From positions 3,596,001 through 3,660,000 of the forward strand of contig NZ_CP009287.1 in the NCBI RefSeq assembly GCF_000758705.1: a DNA stretch of 64,000 bases, read 5' to 3'. The translations under genes were made by a program, and so were the position numbers. The stretch is from Paenibacillus graminis (GTDB lineage: Bacteria; Bacillota; Bacilli; Paenibacillales; Paenibacillaceae). Shown here in pieces: positions 34,129 to 43,086 of this stretch. The notes under the pieces were generated by a model. That model saw nothing but the letters and a program-made list of their open reading frames with translations. It had not been told where the DNA came from and did no database searches. Each line of letters starts with the position of its first letter. The first letter of the stretch is position 1.

Positions 34129-35550
34129 ATGTATTTTATTAGATGCAGAGATAGGGTGGGATGTGGAATGAAAAGTAAACCTGGACTATTAGTTTCATCA
34201 CTCGTAATCGCGAATTTTCTGGCACAGCTGATGCAGACGATGCTGAATACCGCGCTGCCGCGCATCATGCAGGATTTGGGAATCGACGAGAGCAGGGCGC
34301 AGTGGCTGGTCACTATTTATTTTCTGGTTGCAGGCATTACAGTGCCTGTTGCCGGGTTTTTGGTCGGAAGGTTCACTACAAGGGCATTATTTTTTACTTC
34401 TGCAGGCTCATTTGCTGCAGGAACACTGCTTGCCGCAATGTCGCCTGATTTTGGACTGATCCTCGCTGGACGGATGATACAGGGGATAGGGGCAGGCCTG
34501 CTGATGCCGCTTTTTCAAACTACGGTGCTTAGAGTTTTTCCCAAAGAGAGGATCGGTTCTGCCATGGGGCTGATCGGTCTGGTAATGGGGCTTGCTCCGG
34601 CTCTGGGGCCGACCCTGTCCGGTTTGGTTGTTCAGGAGCATTCCTGGCGGATTCTGTTTTACGCTTTGCTTCCCATCGTGGCTGCCAATTTACTGCTGGC
34701 TTCTTTCAGCCTGAAGAACGTCGGGGAACCCCATCAGGCGAAGCTGGATCTGCGGTCCATCCTTTATTCAACCGTTGGCTTTGCCGGCCTGATGTATGGA
34801 GTAAACCGGGCAGGAGAGCAGGGAAATTCACGGCTGATTACGTGGGCTTTCATCCTAGGGGGAATTATCATCATTGTCCTGTTTATCCACCGCCAACTTA
34901 AGCTGACGGTGCCGCTGCTGGATTTCAACTTATTCCGCAACCGGAGATTCACCCAGTCTACCATCATTGGGGTGCTTATGTTTATTGTCATGGCCGGTGT
35001 GGAGCTGCTGCTTCCGCTTTATGCCCAGAATGTCCGTGGACTGACTCCCAGAATGTCCGGTATGATGCTGCTGCCGGGGGCTGTCCTCTTGGGTGTGACC
35101 AGTATGATCTCCGGCAGGCTCTATGACCGGTATGGCATAAAGCTGATTATCCGGGGAGGCTTTTCCCTCATTTCTGTCATTACACTGCTTCTGACCCTTC
35201 TGTTGTCGGCAAATGCTTCGATGATTCTATTGGCTATTGTTTATGCGCTCCTTATGGTTGGCATCGGGTTCATCATGACACCGGTCACCGCTTTTGCCAT
35301 GGCAAGCGTGCCCGTCCCGATGATTGCCCATGCCTCACCGATGACCATTACTATACGTTCCCTAAGCAGTTCAATGGGCGGAGTTATGCTGATTTCCATC
35401 ATGGCTGCTTCAATGAACCATGCTTCAGTCCATTTTCCGGGGAATATTCTCCAGGGACTGCTCAACTCATTCTGGACATTGACCGGGATCGCAGCCATCG
35501 GGCTATACATTTCCTTTATTCTGAAAGAGCGTAAGGCAGGCCATTCATAA
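34129..35550 (+). CDS. MFS multidrug efflux transporter, DHA2/EmrB type
   Basis: A 473-residue membrane protein. Motif NTALPRIMQDLGIDESRAQWLVTIYFLVAGI is typical of the first helices of drug:H+ antiporter family 2, followed by GRFTTRALFF and GRMIQGIGAGLLMPLFQTTVLR (motif C region). About 13-14 membrane helices are predicted. TAGGAG at 34117 fits ATG 34129; a second possible start at 34168 gives a shorter N-terminus. Substrate is unknown. Single gene. Confidence 0.9.
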   Translation: MYFIRCRDRVGCGMKSKPGLLVSSLVIANFLAQLMQTMLNTALPRIMQDLGIDESRAQWLVTIYFLVAGITVPVAGFLVGRFTTRALFFTSAGSFAAGTLLAAMSPDFGLILAGRMIQGIGAGLLMPLFQTTVLRVFPKERIGSAMGLIGLVMGLAPALGPTLSGLVVQEHSWRILFYALLPIVAANLLLASFSLKNVGEPHQAKLDLRSILYSTVGFAGLMYGVNRAGEQGNSRLITWAFILGGIIIIVLFIHRQLKLTVPLLDFNLFRNRRFTQSTIIGVLMFIVMAGVELLLPLYAQNVRGLTPRMSGMMLLPGAVLLGVTSMISGRLYDRYGIKLIIRGGFSLISVITLLLTLLLSANASMILLAIVYALLMVGIGFIMTPVTAFAMASVPVPMIAHASPMTITIRSLSSSMGGVMLISIMAASMNHASVHFPGNILQGLLNSFWTLTGIAAIGLYISFILKERKAGHS

Positions 35551-35631
35551 TAACTATACAAATCTGTGTGGATGAACAAGAACAACTCCCACATCCATTT
35601 TTTGAATGTGGGAATTGTTTACATGCAATTA

Positions 35632-35691
35632 CAGACAACAAGATTTATTCGTGCTACAATATGAATGAATTAAATATTATTCATTCATATT
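35632..35691 (+). promoter_or_regulatory. Promoter followed by a perfect 13-base inverted repeat
   Basis: CAGACA (35632-35637) and TACAAT (35655-35660) at 17-base spacing. AATATGAATGAAT (35658-35670) and ATTCATTCATATT (35679-35691) form a perfect inverted repeat with eight bases between, starting inside the -10. This is the layout of a TetR- or MarR-type repressor site controlling the flavoprotein gene. No matching regulator gene is adjacent. Confidence 0.7.
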
Positions 35692-35731
35692 GATGGAGAA
35701 TAATAATTTACCCCCCATTAGGAGGACTTAA

Positions 35732-36502
35732 ATGAAAAAAGTTACGGCATTTCTCGGCACTCCACGTAAACAGGCAACGTATAAAGCGGTACGTGAATTT
35801 GAAAGGTATCTAAAAAAAGATGCTGAGATTGAATTTGAATATGTATTCTTAAAAGACTACCGGCTGGAATATTGCCTCGGCTGTAAGCTTTGTTTTGAGA
35901 AAGGTGAGGAACATTGTCCATTGAAGGATGACCGTGACTTGCTGCTGGAGAAGATGACAGCTTCGGACGGCGTTATTTTTGCTACTCCGGTGTATGCTTT
36001 CCAGGTAACCGCACCAATGAAGAATTTGTTGGACCGGCTCGCGTTTATATTCCACAGACCGCAGTTTTTTGGCAAATCGTTTACCGCAATCGTCTCACAA
36101 GGCATACTCGGTGGGGAGAAAATTGAGAAATACCTTCGCAGCATGGGAGAATACTATGGCTTTCAAGTTGTCAAGGGCTGTGTATTAAAGGCATTGGAGC
36201 CAACCGCAGCAGCTGTGGAGGCAAGAAACTCGCTCAAATTGGAGAAAGCGGCAGACCGGTTTCACAATGACCTCATGCGCACTTCTATACCTGCACCTTC
36301 TTTGTTCCGTCTGCTGTCATTCCGAATGGCACGATCAAGTATAAAAGAAATGCTGAATCCTGATTACCGCGATTACCGGCATTACGAAGAGAAAGGCTGG
36401 CTGGAGTCCGGCTACTATTATCCGGTATCCCTCGGGCTTATTAAAAATATATTCGGCCGCCTGTTTGATTTATTAGGAACACGTATGATAAAACGTCCTT
36501 AG
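35732..36502 (+). CDS. Flavodoxin-fold NAD(P)H-dependent oxidoreductase / iron-sulfur flavoprotein
   Basis: A 256-residue flavoprotein. TAFLGTPRKQATYKAV binds the FMN phosphate; the cysteine cluster YCLGCKLCFEKGEEHCPL (about 50-68) is the pattern of iron-sulfur flavoproteins and related quinone reductases; ATPVYAFQVTAPMKNLLDRL is the flavin-ring loop. TTAGGAGG precedes the ATG. It sits behind the 13-base palindrome, so it is probably induced by a stress compound such as a quinone or electrophile. Confidence 0.85.
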   Translation: MKKVTAFLGTPRKQATYKAVREFERYLKKDAEIEFEYVFLKDYRLEYCLGCKLCFEKGEEHCPLKDDRDLLLEKMTASDGVIFATPVYAFQVTAPMKNLLDRLAFIFHRPQFFGKSFTAIVSQGILGGEKIEKYLRSMGEYYGFQVVKGCVLKALEPTAAAVEARNSLKLEKAADRFHNDLMRTSIPAPSLFRLLSFRMARSSIKEMLNPDYRDYRHYEEKGWLESGYYYPVSLGLIKNIFGRLFDLLGTRMIKRP

Positions 36503-36630
36503 CCGAACTCTGGGTGGGAGCGCACCCGGCCAAGCACAAACACCAAAATCAGCTGGTTTAATTTGAGTTTATAAATGGGGTGTATATTAGATTCAGCCTC
36601 AAGAACTATAAACTAAAATAAGGGAGTGTA

Positions 36631-37863
36631 ATGATGTCAAACGTACTGTTTTTGAGTGTTTCGGCTCATGGTCATGTTAATCCAACCCTTGGACTCGTGC
36701 ATGAATTAATTCAGCGGGGGGAAACGGTCACCTATTTCGGGTTCGAAGAATTCAGAGCGAAAATCGAACAAACTGGAGCTGTATTCAAGTCGTATAAAGA
36801 AAAGTTACTGCTCTTTCAAGACGGCTTTGGAAAAGCTAACGAAGAAGAGCAGGCAGCGGCAGCTGAGGATCTTCTGTCATTGCTGACGGATACCCTCCGG
36901 CCCGGCAAGCGGATTATTGAGGATGTATTGGACCAGATTCAAGGCCTGGAGTTTGATTATGTGATCTACACGGCCGCTTTTCCATTTGGAAATGCCATTG
37001 CCCAGATTCTCAAAATCCCTGCGGTTGCATCGATGGCTATCATAGCGACACCCGCAGAATTCATGCTTGCAGGCAAAGAGCCTGGGGACGAAGAACCTTC
37101 AGAATCCGCTAATCTGGACAGCTATCAGCAAATCGTACAGGAGTTGAAGGAAGCTTTCGATGTGGAGATGCCTTCGAACATACTGGACTGCTTCTATTGC
37201 AAAGGCGATATTAGTATCATTTATACCTCCAAAGCTTTCATTGCCCATCCCGAATACTACGATGACAGCTACAAGTTCATAGGCCCGCCTATTTTTGACA
37301 GACAAGAGAAGGTGGATTTTCCGTTTGAGCAATTGGAAGGAAAAACCGTCATCTATATTTCCATGGGAACCCGTGTGAGCACCATACCGGAATTATATGA
37401 CCTTTTCTTCAAAAGCTTTGCCGATTTCGATGCCGTTGTGGTCATGACTGCTTATAACATGGACATTTCCCAATTCTCCATCCCTGATAACTTTATAGTC
37501 CGCAACTATGTTCCGCAACTGGAGGTGTTAAAATATACGGATGTAGCGGTTACTCATGCAGGAATGAACAGCACCAGTGACTTGTTGTACAGCAATGTGC
37601 CATTCGTTGCGATTCCGATTACGGCGGACCAGCCCTATATGGCCGCAAGAGCTCAAGATCTAGGGGCGGCTATCGCACTGGATGTCCTGACGCTTACCCC
37701 TCAATTGCTAAGAGCTTCCGTGAAGAAGGTTCTTGCCGATCCCGGCTACCGTGAGCATATCCATCAGATCAGTAAGTCCTTTAAAGAGGCAGGGGGTTAT
37801 CCGAAAGCCGTTGATGAGATATTTAAATTAATAGAGGAAAACGGAAAACGTAAAGGTTCCTAA
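36631..37863 (+). CDS. MGT-family (GT1) glycosyltransferase
   Basis: A 410-residue GT-B enzyme of the macrolide glycosyltransferase type. N-terminal SVSAHGHVNPTLGLVHELIQRG, C-terminal donor site VTHAGMNSTSDLLYSNVPFVAIPITADQPYMAARAQDLG with the HAG and DQ residues that bind UDP-sugar. In Bacillus such enzymes (YjiC/YojK type) glucosylate phenolics and macrolides, possibly as detoxification. AAGGGAG precedes ATG 36631. The adjacent exporter and flavoprotein also fit xenobiotic handling. Confidence 0.9.
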   Translation: MMSNVLFLSVSAHGHVNPTLGLVHELIQRGETVTYFGFEEFRAKIEQTGAVFKSYKEKLLLFQDGFGKANEEEQAAAAEDLLSLLTDTLRPGKRIIEDVLDQIQGLEFDYVIYTAAFPFGNAIAQILKIPAVASMAIIATPAEFMLAGKEPGDEEPSESANLDSYQQIVQELKEAFDVEMPSNILDCFYCKGDISIIYTSKAFIAHPEYYDDSYKFIGPPIFDRQEKVDFPFEQLEGKTVIYISMGTRVSTIPELYDLFFKSFADFDAVVVMTAYNMDISQFSIPDNFIVRNYVPQLEVLKYTDVAVTHAGMNSTSDLLYSNVPFVAIPITADQPYMAARAQDLGAAIALDVLTLTPQLLRASVKKVLADPGYREHIHQISKSFKEAGGYPKAVDEIFKLIEENGKRKGS

Positions 37864-37880
37864 GCTTCCTCAACGTTATG

Positions 37881-37916
37881 CGGCTGCCACCGTTCTACAC
37901 TGGACGGTGGCAGCCG
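37881..37916. terminator. Hairpin between convergent genes
   Basis: Perfect 12-base stem GGCTGCCACCGT / ACGGTGGCAGCC (37882-37893 and 37904-37915). The T tract is poor on both sides, but the site lies between the ends of the glycosyltransferase and the cellulase genes. Confidence 0.6.
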
Positions 37917-37979
37917 TTATGTTCCTGGTATTAAGTCGCTTTCATCCACGATTTACTTCGTCAAATTTATCCCTGAACT

Positions 37980-39635
37980 TTAAGGTTCAATCCCATAAAT
38001 CAGCTTCCCTTTATGATAGACCGTGATATGATCATTCGCAGCATAACTGGTGATGGCGGGTTGAAAAGAGTAATCATCAGCCTGATTGTAATTCGACCAA
38101 TCCTTGTTGTGAATGCGGAACTGGATGTCTCCGGTTGTGCCCAAAGCTGCGAGCGAGCCTGCACCTGCCGTAAAACCGATCTCCGCATAGGTATCGGCAC
38201 CTGCCGACGGCGTAGTCAAGGGGACGATTTCCGTCAGCAGTTTTTCTTTTCCTATTACCGCATAGTCAAACTCCACGGTCTGTTCCGTATTTCCATCCCT
38301 TGTATACCAATAACGTATCTTGAGTTCATGCAGCGGAATAGAAGCCCCGGACTCGTTCTTGAGCTGCAAGCTGGCCCGGATTGAATTGACAGCAGTCCCT
38401 GTTTCACCTGCGCGATAAAGTATTGCCGCTTGAGGGTCACCCGTACCTGGTCCTTCCCCGGGATCGCCAACAGGGATAAAGGTTACCGGCTTCATAATAA
38501 GGTCCAGCATGGCCTGCTTCGGCTCATTCCACGAGGTCCAGTCATCCAGCAATAGCCCTCCGGTATCCCCGCTATTCGGATTAAGACTCCAGTACGTCCA
38601 GTAGAGGTTATTCTGGCCGATGTAGCTTACGAGCGCATGTTGCCATTTTCCTTCCACCGAAAGGGTATCCACGCTGCGGCCGCCGAATTCCCCTGCAAGG
38701 ATTGGGGCAATTTGTTCCTTGCTAATGTATCCCCAGGTATCATCCCACAGCTTGGGCAGATTGTTCGGGAAATCGGCAGCGCTGAACCAAGGCTGTGAAG
38801 CGACGCCAGGACCGTAATCATGCGGGGAATAGACCACCCGATCCGGTACTGTAAGCGTGACCGGATTATTGCGCACACCTGTCAGATTACCGCCCCACCA
38901 ATAGCTGCTGGAGTTGCCCTGGACGTTGGTTTCGACGCCTTCGACTATAATCAGCCAGTTCGGATTCACGGCGAGAATCGCATTTCCTGCCCGTTCGCTG
39001 GCCAGCCGCCAGTCTGTGGCAAGATTACCTGACCCCCAGCTTGCCGTACCGTGCGGTTCATTATGCAGATCGGCTCCAATGACCGTAGGATTATCTGCGT
39101 AACGCTGAGCAAGCATCACCCAGTCACTGATCCAGCGGGTTTCGGGATAGGCCGCAGTGTACCACAGCGTGGATTGTCCGCCAGAATCCGGCCGGTGCCG
39201 GTCGAGGAAGATCCGTATGCCGCGCTTTCCGGCTTTTTCAATCAGTTTATCCATGATCTGAACGGGCTTCAGACCGGCAAGATCGGGATTTTTGGCATAA
39301 TCAATACTATTGGCAGCAGAGCCTGAATCGAACATTTGGTTGCAGTAAGGCAGCCGGATCAGGTTATAGCCTTCCGCTTTGATTTGATCGAGCACATCAT
39401 CCATTGAACGGGTCCACAACCCGTGTGGAGAGTAATTCGCGGTTTCGAAGCCAAACCAATTAAGTCCGTTGAATACGGCAGGACTGCCTGACGAATCCAC
39501 GATTCTGCTGCCTGAGGTATGATAATAGCCTGCTGCATCTTGAGCCTTCACTTCATAACCCGGATACGAATAAGCACCTGCCAGCAATACAAAAGCAACG
39601 AACAATACTCCCAGTTTCCTGAACCCAAACGACAT
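37980..39635 (-). CDS. Secreted GH5 endo-beta-1,4-glucanase with C-terminal CBM3
   Basis: A 551-residue cellulase. Signal peptide about 1-31. GH5 catalytic domain about 35-375: NGLNWFGFET, NLIRLPYCNQMF, acid/base Glu in LHNEPHG, nucleophile Glu in ILAGEFGG. A short Gly/Pro linker leads to a family 3 cellulose-binding module (about 400-551; ILYRAGETGTAVNSI, LKIRYWYTRDG, IQFRIHNKDWSNYNQADDYSF). It acts outside the cell on plant cellulose. AGGAGG lies before ATG 39635. Separate from the fungal-wall locus, but it fits the same saprophytic lifestyle. Confidence 0.93.
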   Translation of the reverse strand: MSFGFRKLGVLFVAFVLLAGAYSYPGYEVKAQDAAGYYHTSGSRIVDSSGSPAVFNGLNWFGFETANYSPHGLWTRSMDDVLDQIKAEGYNLIRLPYCNQMFDSGSAANSIDYAKNPDLAGLKPVQIMDKLIEKAGKRGIRIFLDRHRPDSGGQSTLWYTAAYPETRWISDWVMLAQRYADNPTVIGADLHNEPHGTASWGSGNLATDWRLASERAGNAILAVNPNWLIIVEGVETNVQGNSSSYWWGGNLTGVRNNPVTLTVPDRVVYSPHDYGPGVASQPWFSAADFPNNLPKLWDDTWGYISKEQIAPILAGEFGGRSVDTLSVEGKWQHALVSYIGQNNLYWTYWSLNPNSGDTGGLLLDDWTSWNEPKQAMLDLIMKPVTFIPVGDPGEGPGTGDPQAAILYRAGETGTAVNSIRASLQLKNESGASIPLHELKIRYWYTRDGNTEQTVEFDYAVIGKEKLLTEIVPLTTPSAGADTYAEIGFTAGAGSLAALGTTGDIQFRIHNKDWSNYNQADDYSFQPAITSYAANDHITVYHKGKLIYGIEP

Positions 39636-39692
39636 TCATTTTCCTCCTCTTAGTGATTTCAATGAGGTCAGACTTTATAGCATACGAGCAGG

Positions 39693-40007
39693 ATGTTAAC
39701 GTATTCGTATGAGACAGGCTGCAAATATGGAGAATCGGGGTATTTTCGAATTAAAAATTCCTCCTCCTTGAGCAGTTTCACCATGCGGCTGGCAGACAGT
39801 TTCACAGATGCAAAGGGTGGAGTACATCCGATTCGCGGAGACAACGATTATTCAAGCCGCACCCTATCAGATGAGAGTACTATTGAAGGTTACGCGGTCA
39901 GTTTTGGTAAAGAAGCCCAGGACTATCCCCAGCCGCTTACAATTGCAATCGAACGGTATTGGAATCCGATCCTGGAGTCTCAAACCTTGGAACTGCACGC
40001 CAAATAA
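39693..40007 (+). pseudogene. Fragment resembling the C-terminal domain of DUF4179/DUF5643-type proteins
   Basis: An open frame of 104 codons without a ribosome binding site. Only the second half looks protein-like: DESTIEGYAVSFGKEAQDYP, then LTIAIERYWNPILESQTLEL, which resembles the last beta-rich module of membrane proteins with DUF4179/DUF5643 (often next to ECF sigma factors). The catalytic or membrane part is missing, so this is probably the 3' stump of a lost gene. Confidence 0.4.
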
Positions 40008-40121
40008 ACGGCCTTAGCTGAAAGATAACTTTTTGTGCGGCAAGGAACTTCTCTCTCTTAATTTATGGCTGGAATGTGACGATAATAATCTAAAACATGC
40101 ATGAATTAGGAGAGCGACATC

Positions 40122-40943
40122 ATGGACAATTTGAATGCTTTAGTGTTAGCTGCACCATTCTTCAAACAAATACACTCCCAGGATATTATGATTGGAATTA
40201 CAGACAAGGAAATATTCCATTATTATGCGCCCAGCAAGGTGCTGGATTTCGGACTGACCAAAGGAAGCCCTGTCCCTCCGGATGACCCTTCCTTGAGCAA
40301 TGCACTCGCTGGACGCGCTACGACCAACCGCTTGTCGCCCGAGCTCTATGGAGCAACAGTCATTTCCTCGGCAGTACCGGTTTATGATGCTGCCGGGGAA
40401 ATTATCGGCGCATTTGCAATTGCCTACACCCTGGAAAATGAGGATAAAATGGAGCAGTTGACAGGCAGCATTGAACGGATTAGCGGCCAGCTGGTTGATA
40501 TGGTCCAGAATGTCGCTGCCCAGTCCGAAGAGCTGTCGGCTACCACAGCCCAGATTCTTGATAATTCACGTAAAACGGTAGAAGAGTCCAATCAGGTAAG
40601 CAAGGTGGCAGGCTTCATCCGGGAAATCTCCGAACAGACGAATCTTCTCGGCTTGAATGCGGCTATTGAAGCAGCGCGTGTGGGACAGGAAGGCGCAGGC
40701 TTTGGTGTAGTGGCTACGGAAGTGCGCAAATTGTCCGTACATACCAAGGAAGCGACAAAATCAATCGAAGATTCGTTGAACACAGTCCAGCGCTCGATCC
40801 GCCAGATGGAAAAAGAAATCGAAGCCATTGCCGCGTCTTCCTCCGAGCAGGCTGAGCTGGTCACCGAGTTCAGTGATGTCATAGAACGGTTGAATCAGAC
40901 CAGCGGGGAGATGGCCAAATTCATCAATTCCATTATTCAATAA
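40122..40943 (+). CDS. Soluble methyl-accepting chemotaxis-type protein
   Basis: A 273-residue protein without membrane helices. The N-terminal 110 residues form a PAS-like sensor ([50 protein letters not shown]). The C-terminal coiled-coil signalling region has the conserved hairpin tip [36 protein letters not shown]. It would signal to CheA or another partner from the cytoplasm. TAGGAGAG precedes ATG 40122. It is convergent with RNase J across a shared terminator. Confidence 0.9.
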   Translation: MDNLNALVLAAPFFKQIHSQDIMIGITDKEIFHYYAPSKVLDFGLTKGSPVPPDDPSLSNALAGRATTNRLSPELYGATVISSAVPVYDAAGEIIGAFAIAYTLENEDKMEQLTGSIERISGQLVDMVQNVAAQSEELSATTAQILDNSRKTVEESNQVSKVAGFIREISEQTNLLGLNAAIEAARVGQEGAGFGVVATEVRKLSVHTKEATKSIEDSLNTVQRSIRQMEKEIEAIAASSSEQAELVTEFSDVIERLNQTSGEMAKFINSIIQ

Positions 40944-40957
40944 ACCCATATCCCATG

Positions 40958-41005
40958 AAAAAATCCGCAGACAGGACGCGACCGTCCTTGTTCTGCGGAT
41001 TTTTT
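40958..41005. terminator. Bidirectional terminator
   Basis: AAAAAATCCGCAG at 40958-40970 pairs with CTGCGGATTTTTT at 40993-41005, with an inner GGACG/CGTCC stem. Serves the chemoreceptor (plus) and RNase J (minus) genes. Confidence 0.92.
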
Positions 41006-41013
41006 CATTCTGC

Positions 41014-42681
41014 CTAGACCTCAATGATGATAGGAAGAATCATCGGTCTGCGTTTCGTGCGTTCGTATAGGAACTTACCCAGCGTTTCCTTGATCGTTTC
41101 CTTGATGATATTCCATTGGCCCAGGTCAGCCGGGCTCATCTTCTGCAGGGTCGAGGTAATCAGCTGGTTGATCTCTTCCATCAGCGTGTCGGAGTTGCGC
41201 ACATATACAAATCCCCGGGAAATGGTATCCGGATCGCTCAGAATTCTTCCGTCATTTTGGCTTAAGGTAATCACTGTAATCAGAATTCCGTCAGCAGACA
41301 GCTGCCTGCGGTCACGAAGTACAACATTGCCGATATCACCAATGCCGAGTCCATCCACGAAGATTTGTCCGGCCGTAATCCGGCCGCTTTGGCGGACATT
41401 CCCGGCGTTCGATTCCACAATATCCCCATTCTTCAAGATAAAGATGTTCTCATTCTTGACCCCTACAGCTTCGGCCAGCATGGAGTGATGGTGAAGCATC
41501 CGGTATTCCCCGTGAATCGGGATGAAGTATTCAGGCTTCATCAAGGTGAGCATCAGCTTCAGCTCCTCTTGACTGCCATGCCCCGATACATGAAGCTCAC
41601 TGCGGGAACCGTAGATTACCCGTGCCCCGAGCATATACAGATTGTCCACAATTCTGGAAACGTTGCGCTCATTGCCTGGAATCGGATTTGCCGCAAGCAG
41701 AACCGTATCTCCGGCGCTGATCTCAAGCAGTCTGTGACTGGAATTCGCCAGCCGGGACAATGCGGCCATGGGTTCGCCCTGGCTGCCGGTGCATAATATG
41801 GCTATCTTGCCGCGCTCCATTTTGCCCGCTTCTGCTGGTTCAACCAGCATGCCTTCGGGAATGTTCAGATAGCCCAGTTCCTGGGCAACGCCGACAACAT
41901 TGACCATGCTTCTGCCCAGCAAGGCGAGCTTACGGCCCGTATGCCCGGCAGCGTCCACGATTTGCTGCAGACGGTGCACATTCGACGCAAAGGTGGAGAT
42001 AAAAATCCTGTTCTCCGCCTTAAGAAAGGCTTCCTCCAGATGGGCGCCTACAAGCCTTTCAGAAGGGGTGAAGCCGGGCCGCTCGGCATTCGTGCTCTCG
42101 GACAACAGAAACCGGACTCCTTTTTCACCGATCGCCGCCATTTTATGTATATCGGGATACTGCTTGTTGACTGGGGTCATATCGAACTTGAAATCGCCGG
42201 TATGAACCACAGTCCCTTCAGGCGTATCGAATACAATACCTAGGCAATCCGGTATGCTGTGGTTTGTTCTGAAAAAGGTGATCTCAATAGAGCCGAAATT
42301 CAGCGTAGACTCTGTATCGATGCAATGCAGCTGGGTCTGGCGCAACAGCCCATGCTCCTTCAGTTTAGTCTCAATTAAACCGAGGGTCAGGCGGGAGGCA
42401 TATACCGGAATGTTAAGCTGTTTGAGAAAATAGGGAATTCCCCCAATGTGATCTTCATGTCCATGTGTCACTACAAGAGCTCTGACTTTGTCTATATTGC
42501 TGAGCAAGTAGGAAATATCAGGAATGATAAGGTCAATACCCAGTAAACTCTCGTCCGGAAATTTGGATCCGCAATCTATAACGATGATGTCATCGGCATA
42601 TTGCAGAAGATACATATTTTTGCCAATTTCATACACCCCTCCCAAAGCTGCAATCCACAGACGCTCACCTGTCATCTTCAT
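41014..42681 (-). CDS. rnj: Ribonuclease J
   Basis: A 555-residue metallo-beta-lactamase/beta-CASP RNase. The zinc motif is HGHEDHIGG near residue 75; TGDFKFDMTP, the beta-CASP block and the C-terminal HVSGHGSQEELKLML, EYFIPIHGEYRML complete the family. RNase J acts as a 5'-to-3' exo- and endonuclease in mRNA decay. AGGAGG is well spaced for ATG 42681, whereas ATG 42687 touches it. It is a single gene, and whether this is the J1 or J2 paralogue cannot be fixed here. Confidence 0.93.
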   Translation of the reverse strand: MKMTGERLWIAALGGVYEIGKNMYLLQYADDIIVIDCGSKFPDESLLGIDLIIPDISYLLSNIDKVRALVVTHGHEDHIGGIPYFLKQLNIPVYASRLTLGLIETKLKEHGLLRQTQLHCIDTESTLNFGSIEITFFRTNHSIPDCLGIVFDTPEGTVVHTGDFKFDMTPVNKQYPDIHKMAAIGEKGVRFLLSESTNAERPGFTPSERLVGAHLEEAFLKAENRIFISTFASNVHRLQQIVDAAGHTGRKLALLGRSMVNVVGVAQELGYLNIPEGMLVEPAEAGKMERGKIAILCTGSQGEPMAALSRLANSSHRLLEISAGDTVLLAANPIPGNERNVSRIVDNLYMLGARVIYGSRSELHVSGHGSQEELKLMLTLMKPEYFIPIHGEYRMLHHHSMLAEAVGVKNENIFILKNGDIVESNAGNVRQSGRITAGQIFVDGLGIGDIGNVVLRDRRQLSADGILITVITLSQNDGRILSDPDTISRGFVYVRNSDTLMEEINQLITSTLQKMSPADLGQWNIIKETIKETLGKFLYERTKRRPMILPIIIEV

Positions 42682-42990
42682 GCTCATTCCTCCTTTTTTT
42701 GATTACGCATATTATGCATATCACAACAAGAGTTTATCCAGAGAGAAGTGAATTCATATGCTGGAGGAGCTGGATTTGGATGTCCTGATTCCTCCTGCAG
42801 GGGTTGAAGCGTAACCAACTCTCTATAGCCCCTGGAAGGCCCGCCTAAAGCGGGTCTTTGTGTAGTTCTTTCAAACATTATCCATTTCAGTGTTAGTAAC
42901 CTACTATTATAGTTTAAGTAAGTGACGTAACAACTTTTTCCAAGACCTGATCGGATTTGCAAAATACGAGCGGAACAGGGGATTTTCCAG
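42682..42990. other. Gap upstream of the trehalose promoter
   Basis: No gene is supported. A small hairpin with stem CCCGC / GCGGG (about 42839-42856) followed by TCTTTG could be a weak plus-strand terminator; the rest is AT-rich and should carry the minus-strand RNase J promoter. Confidence 0.4.
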
Positions 42991-42991
42991 T

Positions 42992-43043
42992 TTGACAACC
43001 TGTATATACAAGTGTAAAATCCATACTTGTATATACAGGTTGT
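42992..43043 (+). promoter_or_regulatory. Trehalose operon promoter inside a perfect TreR-type inverted repeat
   Basis: TTGACA (42992-42997), 17-base spacer, TAAAAT (43015-43020). ACAACCTGTATATACAAGT (42995-43013) is repeated in inverted form at 43025-43043 with 11 bases between. Each arm contains TGTATATACA, the GntR/TreR-type half-operator. One arm fills the spacer between -35 and -10, the other covers the start region, so repressor binding would block polymerase completely. Confidence 0.88.
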
Positions 43044-43086
43044 TTGAATAGATAAATAGATACCGCATACAGGGAGGGACTTTCAC

